Of a stretch of 64,000 nucleotides of DNA, positions 27,698 to 39,300 are shown piece after piece. The stretch's first letter is position 1; every line of letters begins with the position of its first letter. A program made the translations under genes and the position numbers. The notes under the pieces were generated by a model. It was not told where the DNA came from. It ran no database searches and saw nothing but the letters and a program-made list of their open reading frames with translations. Source of the DNA: Gammaproteobacteria bacterium (lineage in GTDB: Bacteria; Pseudomonadota; Gammaproteobacteria; UBA4575); the NCBI GenBank assembly GCA_014075255.1, contig CP046178.1:1440894-1504893 (forward strand). Direction: 5' to 3'.

Positions 27698-27988
27698 ATG
27701 CTGCTAAAAACTCCGATGAACGACAGAACTTTAATCACAAAAAATTACCTGGGGTTAGTAATAGCTGTGATGGAAAAAAAGGGATACGATTATCGCGATT
27801 TTGAGATATCCACGGAACGTGTGCATTCTTATTCGCAAGGTCAGCCAGACCCTAAGTACATCCTTTATGTTTTTCGAGTAAGCACAGGAGTAGAAAAAAA
27901 CTACTTGCTTGATAATGATTCTAATTTCTTAGATGCACTCAGCAAAGACCTAAAAGCAAGAACATTCGACTCAACCCTTATCCTATAA
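27698..27988 (+). CDS. Small hypothetical protein
   Basis: A protein of up to 96 aa. The start is uncertain: ATG 27698, or the in-frame ATG at 27716 (MNDRTLITK), which is more likely because the sequence becomes polar and regular from there. Neither has a strong Shine-Dalgarno. It is a short alpha/beta protein with many aromatic and charged residues (KKGYDYRDFEIS and KYILYVFRVST). No motif or family is recognised. It stands alone between prmC and the DUF2341 gene. Confidence 0.55.
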   Translation: MLLKTPMNDRTLITKNYLGLVIAVMEKKGYDYRDFEISTERVHSYSQGQPDPKYILYVFRVSTGVEKNYLLDNDSNFLDALSKDLKARTFDSTLIL

Positions 27989-28134
27989 TTCGTCTTTTAG
28001 ATAATCTTCTATCTGACAATAAATATAATCACTTCACCTGGGTAACCATCTCAGTCAAAATTCCATTTGTGTGGGTTTTACAACCATTCATACACACACA
28101 CTATGACATTGTTCGTCACTAATTTATTATAAAA

Positions 28135-29490
28135 ATGCATGTTTGTAATGCCGGTAATCCAATCAATATTATGCACAATAATATTCTCCACATACTCAGT
28201 AAAATTAAATCTGTTTTAATTTTGCTACTACTCCTATGTATGCAAAATATTTGCATAGCCGCATGGTGGGATAACAACTGGAATCGTAATGTCTCATTGC
28301 AACTCACCAATAGTTCTGGAAGTAACTTAATCAACTACCCTGTAGACATTGATATATCTGCCAGTAACTTGCCTGGCTTTGACTGGAATAATAACGGCGA
28401 CGATTTGCGTGTAATTGATACTGATGAAATTACGCAACTTGATTTCTATATTGACAGTTTAAATTCTGCCACAGAAACTGCAACTCTTTGGGTAAACATT
28501 CCAACATTTAATAATGGCGAAGTTCGCACTATTTATATTTATTACCACAATAATGCTGCAACTAATGTTAGTGACGCAGCTGCAACTTTTAGCGAAACTG
28601 GAATAAAATACCACACGCGAAATACTACATTTGATCCTACAACACGCGCTCAAGCTGAGGCAGACTTTAACAGCTTACCCGACAACGTTGCTGGCTATGG
28701 TTGCACAATACTAAATAATATAACCAATATTGATAATAGCGGAACATTCACCGGTCCAAATAATGACATTATTTATTTTACCGAAACGTTTTTTGAAGTC
28801 ACTGCAGCCAACGCAGGCATATGGGAATTTCGTATTGGGCCCGACTTTGGTCTTGGTGGCGATCTATATATTGATAACCAATCAGTAGACGCCGAGTGGA
28901 ATGATGATCTTTGGTGGTCATTTAATTTTGGAAACGTAAATGAAATATTAAGCGGCACTACAACTCCTCTGCCTACCGGTTTCCATAGTTTTCGTACCTT
29001 AGGCTCAGAAGCATGTTGTGATGGACCCGCAAGCATTGAGTTCCGTACCCCAGGCGGGTCATTTCAAGAACTTTCAGCAGCAAACTTAAACTTAGTAACA
29101 CGACAGTGTCCAGTTGAAAACATCAGCACAGCATTTATTGGCACAGAAGTATTAGCAGATATTTCCATTACTAAAACCGACAACATTAACTCTTATACAC
29201 CGGGTGGAAATACTACATACAGCATTATTGTTAGTAATAACGGGTTAGTGGATGTGACAAATATAAATGTCAGTGATACTTTGCCAGATGGCGTCACCGT
29301 TAACGGTAATTGGACATGCGATCCGAGTATTGCACCTGGAGATGGAACCGCGAGCTGTATTACCGGCACTGCCGCAGGCACTACCGCAACAGGAACAGGG
29401 AATATTAATCAAAATATAGATATCCCTGCAGGAAAATCTCTGGTCTTCTCAATACCTGTAAACTTTTCTACAGATATGAACGATTACTAA
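28135..29490 (+). CDS. DUF2341/DUF11 surface protein, possibly C-terminally truncated
   Basis: A protein of up to 451 aa; the start may be the internal ATG at 28171. A signal peptide ends IAA-WWD. A DUF2341 domain (about 50-165) opens with WWDNNWNRNV and contains TIYIYYHN. A middle domain (about 200-335) has DLYIDNQSVD and a CCDG motif like those in MSHA pilus-biogenesis MshQ proteins. A DUF11 repeat follows (about 345-451: ISITKTDNINSYTPGGNTTYSI). The DUF11 domain stops at VNFSTDMNDY without its usual last strands and Asn-rich end. The chain therefore looks shortened. A surface or pilus-associated adhesin is an inference. Confidence 0.8.
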   Translation: MHVCNAGNPINIMHNNILHILSKIKSVLILLLLLCMQNICIAAWWDNNWNRNVSLQLTNSSGSNLINYPVDIDISASNLPGFDWNNNGDDLRVIDTDEITQLDFYIDSLNSATETATLWVNIPTFNNGEVRTIYIYYHNNAATNVSDAAATFSETGIKYHTRNTTFDPTTRAQAEADFNSLPDNVAGYGCTILNNITNIDNSGTFTGPNNDIIYFTETFFEVTAANAGIWEFRIGPDFGLGGDLYIDNQSVDAEWNDDLWWSFNFGNVNEILSGTTTPLPTGFHSFRTLGSEACCDGPASIEFRTPGGSFQELSAANLNLVTRQCPVENISTAFIGTEVLADISITKTDNINSYTPGGNTTYSIIVSNNGLVDVTNINVSDTLPDGVTVNGNWTCDPSIAPGDGTASCITGTAAGTTATGTGNINQNIDIPAGKSLVFSIPVNFSTDMNDY

Positions 29491-29497
29491 TCTGATT

Positions 29498-29845
29498 CTA
29501 TTGGCCAAAATTCAAAAAAGGTTTGATGGAAAAATAAAGAATAACTGCTGCAAAAGCGATATAAGCAACAAATTGAACAGGATTATTGAACAACTCACTT
29601 AATATATTTTTACGATCAGCAGGCTCGCTTCTATATCTTGCGAGTCGCTCACTTTGATAGCTATCAATTAACTGCATAGCTTTTTCTAACTGATCTTCAT
29701 CGTTTAACCAAATGGCTGGCATCGAAATTCCCCAACTGCCTGCAGGAGTTTCAAAATAATCAATGTAGTTTTTTTCTAAGAGACTGCGAATTTCCTCTGC
29801 CTCATCATCAGGAACATTTTTAAGCCTGAATAATTGAACAGACAT
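29498..29845 (-). CDS. DUF6164-like membrane-tailed protein
   Basis: A 115-aa protein starting at ATG 29845 (MSVQLFRLKNVPDDE); the longer frame begins with an unsupported TTG. The N-terminal part is a small ferredoxin-like alpha/beta domain that resembles putative signal-transducing or DUF2007-type proteins (PDDEAEEIRSLLEKNYIDYFETPAGSWG). A C-terminal membrane helix (about 90-108) anchors it. It follows gatB on the same strand by seven bases and is probably cotranscribed. Function unknown. Confidence 0.75.
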   Translation of the reverse strand: MSVQLFRLKNVPDDEAEEIRSLLEKNYIDYFETPAGSWGISMPAIWLNDEDQLEKAMQLIDSYQSERLARYRSEPADRKNILSELFNNPVQFVAYIAFAAVILYFSIKPFLNFGQ

Positions 29846-29852
29846 ACACAAG

Positions 29853-31304
29853 TTACTTTAATTTATCTTTTAACAAATCATTAACTTGTTGTGGATTTGC
29901 CTTGCCTTTTGAAAGCTTCATCACTTGACCCACAAAGAAGCCAAATACTTTATCTTTGCCTGATTTATATTGTTCAACCTGGCCAGGATTATCCTTCACA
30001 ACCTGCTCAACCAATGCCTCTATCTCGCCACTATCGGTGATTTGCTTTAAGCCTTTCGCCTCGATGATGGTATCAACATCGCCTTCACCCGCCCACATAG
30101 CTTGAAAAACTTCTTTCGCAATTTTGCTTGAGATGGTGCTGTCTTCAATACGATCTAATAATCCCGCTAGCATTGAAGATGAAACCGGACTGTTACCAAT
30201 CTCCATGTCATCTTGATGTAACGCAGCACTAAGGTCACCCAATACCCAATTCGCCGCTAGCTTATATATTTTAGACTGGGTTTTTGCACTAGAACTTTTT
30301 ACCACTGCTTCAAAATATTCTGCAGTTTCTTTACTCATCGCAAGATTTTCAGCATCGTAATCACTGAGCTCGTAATCTTGTTTAAAGCGTGTAATTTTAT
30401 CTGCAGGCAATTCTGGTAATTGCTTTCTAAGCTCTTCTATAAATTCTGGCTCAATAACAACCGGCAATAAATCAGGATCTGGGAAGTAGCGATAATCATT
30501 CGCCTCTTCTTTTGAACGCATGGATCGCGTTTCATCTTTATTCGCATCATACAAACGCGTTTCTTGAACAATTTTACCACCATCTTCAAGCACATCAATT
30601 TGTCGCTCAATTTCATAGTGGATAGCACGCTCTACGAATCTAAAGGAGTTTAAATTTTTAGTTTCAGTACGCGTTCCAAATTCCTCTTGCCCTTTAGGCC
30701 GCATCGAAACATTTGCATCACAACGAAAAGAACCTTCTTGCATGTTGCCATCCGAAATTCCCAAGTAACGCACAATAGAATGTATTTTTTTCATATACGC
30801 CACCGCTTCTTCAGCAGAGCGCATATCGGGTTCAGATACAATCTCAATTAATGGCGTGCCGCAACGATTTAAATCAATCCCTGTTGAATCTGGAAATTCC
30901 TCATGCAAAGATTTACCCGCATCCTCTTCCAAATGTGCACGCGTTATACCAATGGTTTTACGCTCGCCATCACCCAAAACAATTTCCAAAGTACCGTGCT
31001 CAACAATAGGCAATTCAAATTGGCTAATTTGATAACCTTTAGGTGAATCAGGGTAAAAATAATTTTTGCGTGCAAACACAGAACGCTCAGCCACTTTAGC
31101 ACCCACCGCCAAACCAAACATCGCTGCCATGCGCACCACTTCTTTATTTAAAACTGGCAATACACCTGGCAATCCAAGATCTACCGCACAAGCTTGTGTA
31201 TTAGGCTCCGCACCATATGCAGTTGATGCCGCAGAGAAAATCTTGCTGTTGGTGGCCAACTGCACATGAATTTCTAAGCCAATAACGGTTTCCCACTGCA
31301 TCAC
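29853..31304 (-). CDS. gatB: Asp/Glu-tRNA amidotransferase subunit B
   Basis: A 483-aa GatB, the kinase/tRNA-binding subunit of GatCAB, which amidates Glu-tRNA-Gln or Asp-tRNA-Asn. It starts [16 protein letters not shown]. It shows the [11 protein letters not shown] and [15 protein letters not shown] cradle motifs and a C-terminal tail domain ending [14 protein letters not shown]. Since a tRNA-Gln gene is present, the complex may serve Asn-tRNA, Gln-tRNA or both; the window cannot tell. Confidence 0.97.
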   Translation of the reverse strand: MMQWETVIGLEIHVQLATNSKIFSAASTAYGAEPNTQACAVDLGLPGVLPVLNKEVVRMAAMFGLAVGAKVAERSVFARKNYFYPDSPKGYQISQFELPIVEHGTLEIVLGDGERKTIGITRAHLEEDAGKSLHEEFPDSTGIDLNRCGTPLIEIVSEPDMRSAEEAVAYMKKIHSIVRYLGISDGNMQEGSFRCDANVSMRPKGQEEFGTRTETKNLNSFRFVERAIHYEIERQIDVLEDGGKIVQETRLYDANKDETRSMRSKEEANDYRYFPDPDLLPVVIEPEFIEELRKQLPELPADKITRFKQDYELSDYDAENLAMSKETAEYFEAVVKSSSAKTQSKIYKLAANWVLGDLSAALHQDDMEIGNSPVSSSMLAGLLDRIEDSTISSKIAKEVFQAMWAGEGDVDTIIEAKGLKQITDSGEIEALVEQVVKDNPGQVEQYKSGKDKVFGFFVGQVMKLSKGKANPQQVNDLLKDKLK

Positions 31305-31316
31305 TATTTAAACACC

Positions 31317-32771
31317 TTACTCATTAAAACCAGGCGGAGACTTTTTATGCCAATCCGTATCCTGCTGATACTGATGCGCAAAATTTAATAATGTATCTTC
31401 TTCAAAATAATTTCCAATTAACTGCATACCCACCGGCAAACTGTTTGAAAACCCACACGGCACGGACATCGCCGGCAAGCCTGCTAAGTTAATCGAGATA
31501 GTATAGATATCAGACAAATACATGGTGACAGGGTCTGCCGTTTTTTCTCCAATCTTAAAAGCAGGTTCCGGTGTGGTAGGCCCTAAGATTACATCAACAC
31601 CTTCAAAGGCTTTTTTAAAGTCTTCACTTATTAAACGTCGAATCTGTTGTGCTTTTAAATAATAAGCATCGTAATAGCCTGCTGATAATGCATACGTTCC
31701 TATCATGATGCGACGCTTCACCTCATCACCAAACCCTTCACTACGACTTCGATCATACAAATCACGCAAATCTTGCGGCTCTTCGCAGCGATGCCCATAA
31801 CGCACACCATCCAAACGCGATAAGTTTGAAGAACATTCTGCCGGTGCAATGACGTAATAGGCAGGAATAGCTAAATTAGTATTAGGCAAATTAATACTTT
31901 TTATTTCACAGCCTTGTTGCTCATACCATTTAATAGCATCTTCAATCACACTCTTAACTTCAGCACTTAAACCTTCACTAAAATATTCTTCCGGCACCCC
32001 AATCACTTTTCCCTTTAACGAGTCATTAAGTGGCTGGACATAATCAGGCACGGCTTGATCTAAGCTGGTGGAATCTTTCTCATCAAACCCCGCCATGGCT
32101 TGCAACATATAGGCACAATCTTCAGCAGATTTTCCAAATGGCCCGCCTTGATCCAAACTCGAGGCATAAGCAATCAACCCATAACGCGACACTCTTCCAT
32201 AAGTGGGTTTCAAGCCGGTAACACCGCATAAGGCCGCAGGCTGGCGAATAGAACCGCCGGTATCGGTGCCGGTTGCCAAGGGCGCAATGCGTGCCGCAAC
32301 TGCAGCAGCCGAACCCCCTGAAGAACCCCCTGGCACGCAATCCGTATTCCATGGGTTTTTTACCGGTCCGTAATAACTACTCTCATTTGATGAACCCATT
32401 GCGAATTCATCCATATTGGTTCTGCCAATGGTTACACAACCCGCTTGATCTAATTTCTCTACAACGGTTGCATCATACGGTGCATTAAAACTGTCTAACA
32501 TTTTAGAACCGCATGATGTTTTCACACCGTACATGCAAAAAATATCTTTATGCGCAATTGGCACACCGGTTAACAAACCGTGTTTATTCTCTTTAATTAA
32601 TTTATCGGCATGGTTTGCCTGCAGCATTGCACGCTCACCAAGTTCTGTAATGAATGCATTGAGGTCGCCGAACTTTTGCATGCGATCTACAAAGCACTGC
32701 GTTAACTCAACACTAGAAAATTCGCCGTTGCGTAAACCGTCAATTAATTGTGATACGGAAAGTTCGTACAT
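31317..32771 (-). CDS. gatA: Asp/Glu-tRNA amidotransferase subunit A
   Basis: A 484-aa amidase-signature enzyme that releases ammonia from glutamine for GatB. The Ser-cisSer-Lys triad is visible as Lys75 (PIAHKDIF), Ser150 ([10 protein letters not shown]) and Ser174 ([12 protein letters not shown]), with the expected spacing. It lies between gatC and gatB on the minus strand, 12 bases before gatB. Confidence 0.97.
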   Translation of the reverse strand: MYELSVSQLIDGLRNGEFSSVELTQCFVDRMQKFGDLNAFITELGERAMLQANHADKLIKENKHGLLTGVPIAHKDIFCMYGVKTSCGSKMLDSFNAPYDATVVEKLDQAGCVTIGRTNMDEFAMGSSNESSYYGPVKNPWNTDCVPGGSSGGSAAAVAARIAPLATGTDTGGSIRQPAALCGVTGLKPTYGRVSRYGLIAYASSLDQGGPFGKSAEDCAYMLQAMAGFDEKDSTSLDQAVPDYVQPLNDSLKGKVIGVPEEYFSEGLSAEVKSVIEDAIKWYEQQGCEIKSINLPNTNLAIPAYYVIAPAECSSNLSRLDGVRYGHRCEEPQDLRDLYDRSRSEGFGDEVKRRIMIGTYALSAGYYDAYYLKAQQIRRLISEDFKKAFEGVDVILGPTTPEPAFKIGEKTADPVTMYLSDIYTISINLAGLPAMSVPCGFSNSLPVGMQLIGNYFEEDTLLNFAHQYQQDTDWHKKSPPGFNE

Positions 32772-32814
32772 GTAAATTTAAATAAGCTCTAATAATTGAA
32801 ATCGGCAATACATC

Positions 32815-33102
32815 TTATTCAATAACCTTAGGCACCAAATAAAGACCTTTCTCTGCTGATGGAGCAATGGTTTGAAACTTATCGCGTTGATTTTCTTCAG
32901 TAACTTTGTCTTCACGCAAGCGTTGTGTAGCGTCTAAGGGGTGCGCCATTGGTAGAATATCTTGGGTATCCACCGCATTCATTTGCTCAACTAAAGTTAT
33001 GATATTGGATAAATCCGTTGCATATTGCTCCACCTCATCTTGCTTAATTTGCAAGCGCGCCAGGTTGGCAATTTTTAAAACTTCTTCAGGAGAAATAGAC
33101 AT
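32815..33102 (-). CDS. gatC: Asp/Glu-tRNA amidotransferase subunit C
   Basis: A 95-aa GatC that wraps around GatA and links it to GatB. It starts MSISPEEVLKIANLARL and has the typical MNAVDTQDILPMAHP segment. It is first in the gatCAB operon and diverges from mreB, a common gammaproteobacterial arrangement. Confidence 0.96.
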   Translation of the reverse strand: MSISPEEVLKIANLARLQIKQDEVEQYATDLSNIITLVEQMNAVDTQDILPMAHPLDATQRLREDKVTEENQRDKFQTIAPSAEKGLYLVPKVIE

Positions 33103-33271
33103 GGCTCTTTACTTATTCAGGTAACTGATACAGGTTTTGTGTTATTAAATTATTCTAGCCTGCCGACAAAACAGAAGACTATGTAAATTACTACCGACTA
33201 GCTATTTGCGGGGTAGACAAATCTACAAATGAATGGCAAAACTATCACACTTATCCCTTATATTTAATGGC

Positions 33272-33300
33272 TTGCCGAATATTTAGGCCACTGATAGAGT
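33272..33300 (+). promoter_or_regulatory. Candidate sigma-70 promoter for mreB
   Basis: TTGCCG (33272-33277) and TAGAGT (33295-33300) are separated by 17 bases, each matching four of six consensus positions. They lie about 40 bases before the mreB ATG. No experiment is available here, so this is only a pattern match. Confidence 0.35.
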
Positions 33301-33333
33301 ACGCTAACTCACGAATTTAATACCAAAAATTAA

Positions 33334-34386
<1,053 letters not shown>

Positions 34387-34489
34387 TATTCCCCCAACGC
34401 TTTACACTGACGCATAACGAGTAATTCGTTATTATAGATTGCGTCTAATCTAGTGGGATAATTATTGTGTAATTTATGGAGAATTCGCT

Positions 34490-35422
34490 ATAAAAACGCT
34501 GTTCGGCCTCGGCCCTTCCACCTCTACAAGATTACTCTTGCTGATCTTGGCATCCGTCGCAATGATGACGGTAGATCATCACTTTCATCATTTAAGCAAA
34601 GTGCGCCAAACCATTAGCGTGGCCATGTATCCAATTGAATATTTAGCCGGCCTGCCTGCAAAAGTGTACAACTGGGGATCTGAATCTTTATCGGGGCGCA
34701 ATAAATTACTTCGCAACAATGCAGAACTGCGTGCAGATCAAATACGTCTTGAGTTACGACTGCAAAAACTTACTACCTTAGAACAAGAAAATACTCGACT
34801 TAGAGAAATGCTTAGTTCTGCTAAGTATTTTAAAGAAGAACGTATACTCATTGGCGAACTACTCTCGGTGGATTTAGATCCGTACCAACAACGCATTGTC
34901 GTCAACAAAGGCACACGAGATGGTGTCTACGAAGGACAACCTTTATTAGGCGCACGAGGCATTATTGGACAAATCGATAAAGCCGGACCCTTTAATTCTG
35001 TAGCACTATTAGTGTCGGATCCGAATCATGCTTTGCTGGGTGTCATTGCGCGAAGTGGGCAACGCAGCTTAGTGGTCGGCACCGGCAACATTCAACAACT
35101 CGAGTTATTACATTTAACCAGTACGGCTGATATTCAAATTGGTGATCTAGTCATTACTTCAGGATTAGATGATCGCTATCCATCCGATTATCCGGTTGCA
35201 GAAATCACCAGCATCAAACAAGTGTCGGGCGACCCGTTTGTTAAAATCGAAGCCAAACCATTGGTAGAATTAAATAGTATTCGCGAAGTGCTTTTAATTT
35301 GGCCAAGCGCTGCCGATGCAGACTATAGTGCCCAGAATATTCAAGAGAACAAACTTGAGAATACTCTTGAAAATTCTGGCGACAAAAATGTTGTGATTCA
35401 AAACTCAGGCACTCGTAATTGA
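34490..35422 (+). CDS. mreC: Rod shape-determining protein MreC (probable ATA start)
   Basis: MreC organises the elongation complex in the periplasm. From 34490 the frame gives a 310-aa protein: a short cytoplasmic KTLFGLGPSTSTR segment, a membrane helix (LLLLILASVAMM), a coiled coil (about 75-100) and the beta-barrel domain. The KxLFxxGPS-type N-terminus matches MreC family starts and directly follows GGAG plus eight bases. However, the codon there is ATA, and no ATG, GTG or TTG lies upstream in frame near it. The first standard start, TTG at 34538, would lose the cytoplasmic part and some of the helix. mreD follows after nine bases. Confidence 0.85.
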   Translation: MKTLFGLGPSTSTRLLLLILASVAMMTVDHHFHHLSKVRQTISVAMYPIEYLAGLPAKVYNWGSESLSGRNKLLRNNAELRADQIRLELRLQKLTTLEQENTRLREMLSSAKYFKEERILIGELLSVDLDPYQQRIVVNKGTRDGVYEGQPLLGARGIIGQIDKAGPFNSVALLVSDPNHALLGVIARSGQRSLVVGTGNIQQLELLHLTSTADIQIGDLVITSGLDDRYPSDYPVAEITSIKQVSGDPFVKIEAKPLVELNSIREVLLIWPSAADADYSAQNIQENKLENTLENSGDKNVVIQNSGTRN

Positions 35423-35431
35423 TTTGAACAC

Positions 35432-35914
35432 ATGAATAACTCTTCTGACTTTTTCACCATTGTGGTAACTTTTGTAGTAGCGATGATGCTAATGATCATG
35501 CCCTTGCCTGATTGGGCGCGCGCGTACCGACCCGAATGGATTGTATTAGCCCTTATCTATTGGAACATTGCCGTACCGAAAAAAGTCGGCGTCGGCATCG
35601 CTTGGATGTTGGGTTTATGCGTGGATGTCATTCAAGGTGCTTTACTCGGCCAACATGCATTAGGCTTTGCGATTACCGCTTACATCGCGATTCGCTTTCA
35701 TCAGCGCGTGCGCGTGTATCCATTACACCAGCAAGCCATGTTTGTCGGCATGATTTTATTGCCCTACATGAGCATCTCTTTATGGATTTTAGGAATCTTA
35801 GGACAAGACCCTAAGACCTGGGTCTATTGGGCACCGGTGATCACCAGCGTGTTAGTTTGGCCGTGGATCTTTTTGGTGTTGCGTGCAGTAAGAAAAACGG
35901 CTTTGATTTATTAA
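35432..35914 (+). CDS. mreD: Rod shape-determining protein MreD
   Basis: A 160-aa integral membrane protein with about five helices and the typical PDWARAYRPEWIVLALIYW and LCVDVIQGALLGQHALGF regions. It acts with MreC in the elongasome. It closes the mreBCD operon. In many relatives maf or rng follow mreD, but here an RHS toxin module lies downstream on the other strand. Confidence 0.95.
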   Translation: MNNSSDFFTIVVTFVVAMMLMIMPLPDWARAYRPEWIVLALIYWNIAVPKKVGVGIAWMLGLCVDVIQGALLGQHALGFAITAYIAIRFHQRVRVYPLHQQAMFVGMILLPYMSISLWILGILGQDPKTWVYWAPVITSVLVWPWIFLVLRAVRKTALIY

Positions 35915-35978
35915 TTTTTTTATAAAAAAGTCTGACCTCTTCTTTTACTCTCATACGTAACAGAACTCGATTGATTTT

Positions 35979-36332
35979 TTATACTCTTAGAAATTCTTTT
36001 AGTTTAAATATTAATTCAGATAATGTTAAAGCCTCACTTTTATCCAATACATTAACATTAATTAAGTACTCTTCGATTGAAGATTTTAGTTCCGAAGGTT
36101 TTTGAATATTACTGCTAGATGAAATTTTAACAATCTCTCTAGTTTTCTTTCCAAATAATCTACCCTTATATTCTTGCGCCTCTACCAGCAAAGATAATAA
36201 TTTACCATTCGCATCGTATGCCACATATTCATTGTTCTTGACATCGATAGGCTCTATATACGAAGTAAGTTCTTCTTCAGATGAAAATAACAATAGATCG
36301 CTATTCTCATTTAAAATTATCGGTAATTTCAC
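35979..36332 (-). CDS. Candidate immunity protein for the RHS toxin
   Basis: A 117-aa cytoplasmic protein starting at GTG 36332, which shares its first base with the TAG stop of the RHS gene (TAGTG). It has no signal peptide. The N-terminal stretch has LLLFSSEEELTSYIEPIDV and NEYVAYDANGKLLSLLV, and the C-terminus is helical. Size, lack of signal and its overlap directly after a polymorphic toxin C-terminus are the standard hallmarks of a cognate immunity gene. Family name not recognised with certainty; function is inferred from position and this pattern. Confidence 0.7.
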   Translation of the reverse strand: MKLPIILNENSDLLLFSSEEELTSYIEPIDVKNNEYVAYDANGKLLSLLVEAQEYKGRLFGKKTREIVKISSSSNIQKPSELKSSIEEYLINVNVLDKSEALTLSELIFKLKEFLRV

Positions 36333-39300
36333 TAAAAACGATCCCCAAAACCTTTATCTGTAGCTTTTTTCTCCCACGGTCTATGTCTTCCTATACCTTG
36401 TCCTGGCTTGGTTTTTCCAGTCAAAACATTAATTCCTCTACGATGATAATGCGGAAATCTCCCAATTGCATTTCCTGTTCTATTACCGAATGGTGCTATT
36501 CTAAAGTTTTTACTAAATGCAATCTCACCTCCGCGCGCAAAACCCCTAATTGCACCTGTACCGCCTATTAAATAACATTCTGGACAAACTGACTCTGCAC
36601 TACCACTAAACAATGCTCGTTCAACATAACCAGTTCGGTAATCAAATTGATAAATATTGAAGTCTCCATCAGCCAGGTATGTAAATCCACCCTCAGCACT
36701 GTAAACAGTTAGCGACACTACTTGGCCGTCGTAAGTCTCAAATTCACCAGAAGTAGGTGAAAAACCACCTGAATGCGCTTCATCATTAAACGCCCTTGAA
36801 AATGCACCTGTAACTGCACCATTTGCAAACTTGCCACCACTTACTGCAGAAGCTGTTCCGCCAACAATTGATGCAGCTATTGTACGCTGAGTGCTAAAAC
36901 CTCTGTTTCCACTATCAATACCGCCAACTTGTTTTGAAAATACTTGCGTTACTCCTGCGGCTGCAAAACCTTCGCCAAATTTACCGCCACTTACAACGCT
37001 CGATACTCCACCCACTGCGCCATGCGCTAGTGTTTTTAATGCCTGCTGACCTTTAGTTAATCCATTAGCCAAGCCTGTGACCGCATTACCTCCTTCTAAA
37101 TAATTAAAGTAGCCGCCCACTTGATTAAACGCACCTGCCGTCAACGCACTTACCAATCCTGCTTTAAGGTCACCTCCGCTTGCCACCAGCCCCGATGCAA
37201 AAGCTGCAACATATACATTTACGCCGGGTATAGGTATGGCTACAAGCGCAATGGACACAATTGTCCTACCATATTTCTTTATAAAATCTGCAATGGCGCG
37301 AACGATACTCCGCACCAATCTTCGTATCGCTCGTTTAATTTTCTTAAACAAACTCTTAAAGAAGAAGCCACTGGGGTCGGTATAACTCAGTGGATTATTT
37401 AATACATAAGAGTATCGATTGAGACTCTGCATGTTCTTCGGTGCTTGCACATTCGGGTCTGCACTTAAGAACCTGCCCAGTGTTGGATCATACACACGGC
37501 CATTCATGTGAATGATGCCGACGGCATCTAACATTTCGTGCCCGGTAAAGCCGCGTGTGTTGTTACTGGCGATGGTTGGGATGCCATCATTCCAATTGGC
37601 TAGCCTGCGTTTACCAAACGCATCGTAACTTAGGCGATCTACCTCCACTTTGTTTTCATCAGTAATTACATCTATGGAACCTAAATGGTCGCGATGAAGA
37701 TATCGTGTGTCGTTGGTGTTGTTACTGCGATGGGTATATATTGCAATGGTGTTGCCACCAGCACTAATGAAGTGCTTGTATTCGGTAACGCTAGTATCGC
37801 TCTTCTCTACTTTCTCCATACCACCTAAATAGGTGGTGGTGGTTACACCGCCTTCAATTAAGTTTTGCTCGTAACGCGCGCGGCTCGGCCCGTATTTAAA
37901 CTCTGATTCGCTGCCGTTTTTAGTTATGGAAATCGGTTTGTTGTAACTGCTCCATTCTATAGTGCGGCCATCCCCTGAGATCATATTGCCATTGTCATCG
38001 TAGACATAGGTTTTGCTGCCTACACTCGTTACCGCATGAGGCCCTGCATCAACAGAACCAATTATATTACGCGTACCATAGTTGTAGGTTGCACCGGCCT
38101 CTACATCGGACTTGGTTTTTATGTTGCCAATACTGTCGTAGGTGAATGTTTTAGTAGTTGCTCCAACACCAATGAATTCTGCTGACTTTAAACGATTTAA
38201 ACCGTCGTATAAGAAATTCTCGGTGAAGTTTTGCTCTAGATCATTTCGTTGTTTGAGGTTTCCTACATCATCCCAAACGTAAGTTAAATTTTGCAGAAAA
38301 CCTCCATCACTGTATATAGAATTTATTCGGCCTGTACTTTGGGAGTACGAGCGTGCAGTCATTACATTGTTGCCCAATGTCTCTAAGCTGATACTTCCAT
38401 AGTCATTCGCTGCGAGTGCTTGCCAGTAATTAATACAGCTGCCTTTGGCCTCACGTACTTTTTCTAAGAAACCAACTGCGTTGTAGATGTTTTGAGTTTG
38501 GAAGCTATTACCAGGGCCAGATTCTGGATAAGTGTTGATATCCACACGCCCAACGCTGTCATAACTCACGCTAGCGGTGTACGTTATTCCACCAATTGTC
38601 GTTGCGGTTTCGGTCGGTCTACCTAAGCTGTCAAAGCTGTAGCTTCTGCTTAACCCGACATCTTGACCATCAGCGCATAATTTACCAATACCTTGATAAC
38701 TACTAGTGCTATCTGCATTACAGTCATAGGTCCAAGTACTTTGCCCTTCAAATTCATTGCGTTCATAGAGTCGACCCAGCACGTCGTATTTCATGTCCAC
38801 GACTTTAAGTTTCGCATCAGTTTGCTGAGTTAACTCACCTAGTACGTTGTACTCATACAGCCACACGCCCATATCAGGGTCATCCATATAGCGTTTAAAA
38901 CCTCGGATGGTGTAGCGGTTTTCTGTGATATTACTGTGTTCATCGGTAACGAAGCGCAAGTTGCCATACGAGTCGTATTGGAAGATGGTGTCGCCTGGTA
39001 CTCCAACATCGGTGTTCAAGCCATTATCGGTAGTGCTGAGTGTCCACCCCAAGCCGTTTTTAACTTCTATGGTTTCTTGATCTTTCGCTTCACCTTCGCC
39101 ATTAGCATTAACGGCTGTGATCAGAACACTTAATCCGTCGTAATCACTAGTAGTGGTGCCCGTTACTGGTGAGTCTTCTTGTTTAACACGATCGAGTAAA
39201 TCGTAATGATATTCAGTAAACGCACCTGGGCCACCGCTAATGTCTGAGTAGGGTTGATAGACTTTTTTAGTCCGGCCCAAATAGTCATAATCAGTTGCCA

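Noticed and set aside
34538..34540. TTG start for mreC
   Set aside because: It removes the conserved KTLFGLGPS segment and part of the membrane helix and has no Shine-Dalgarno close upstream, while GGAG fits the ATA at 34490.
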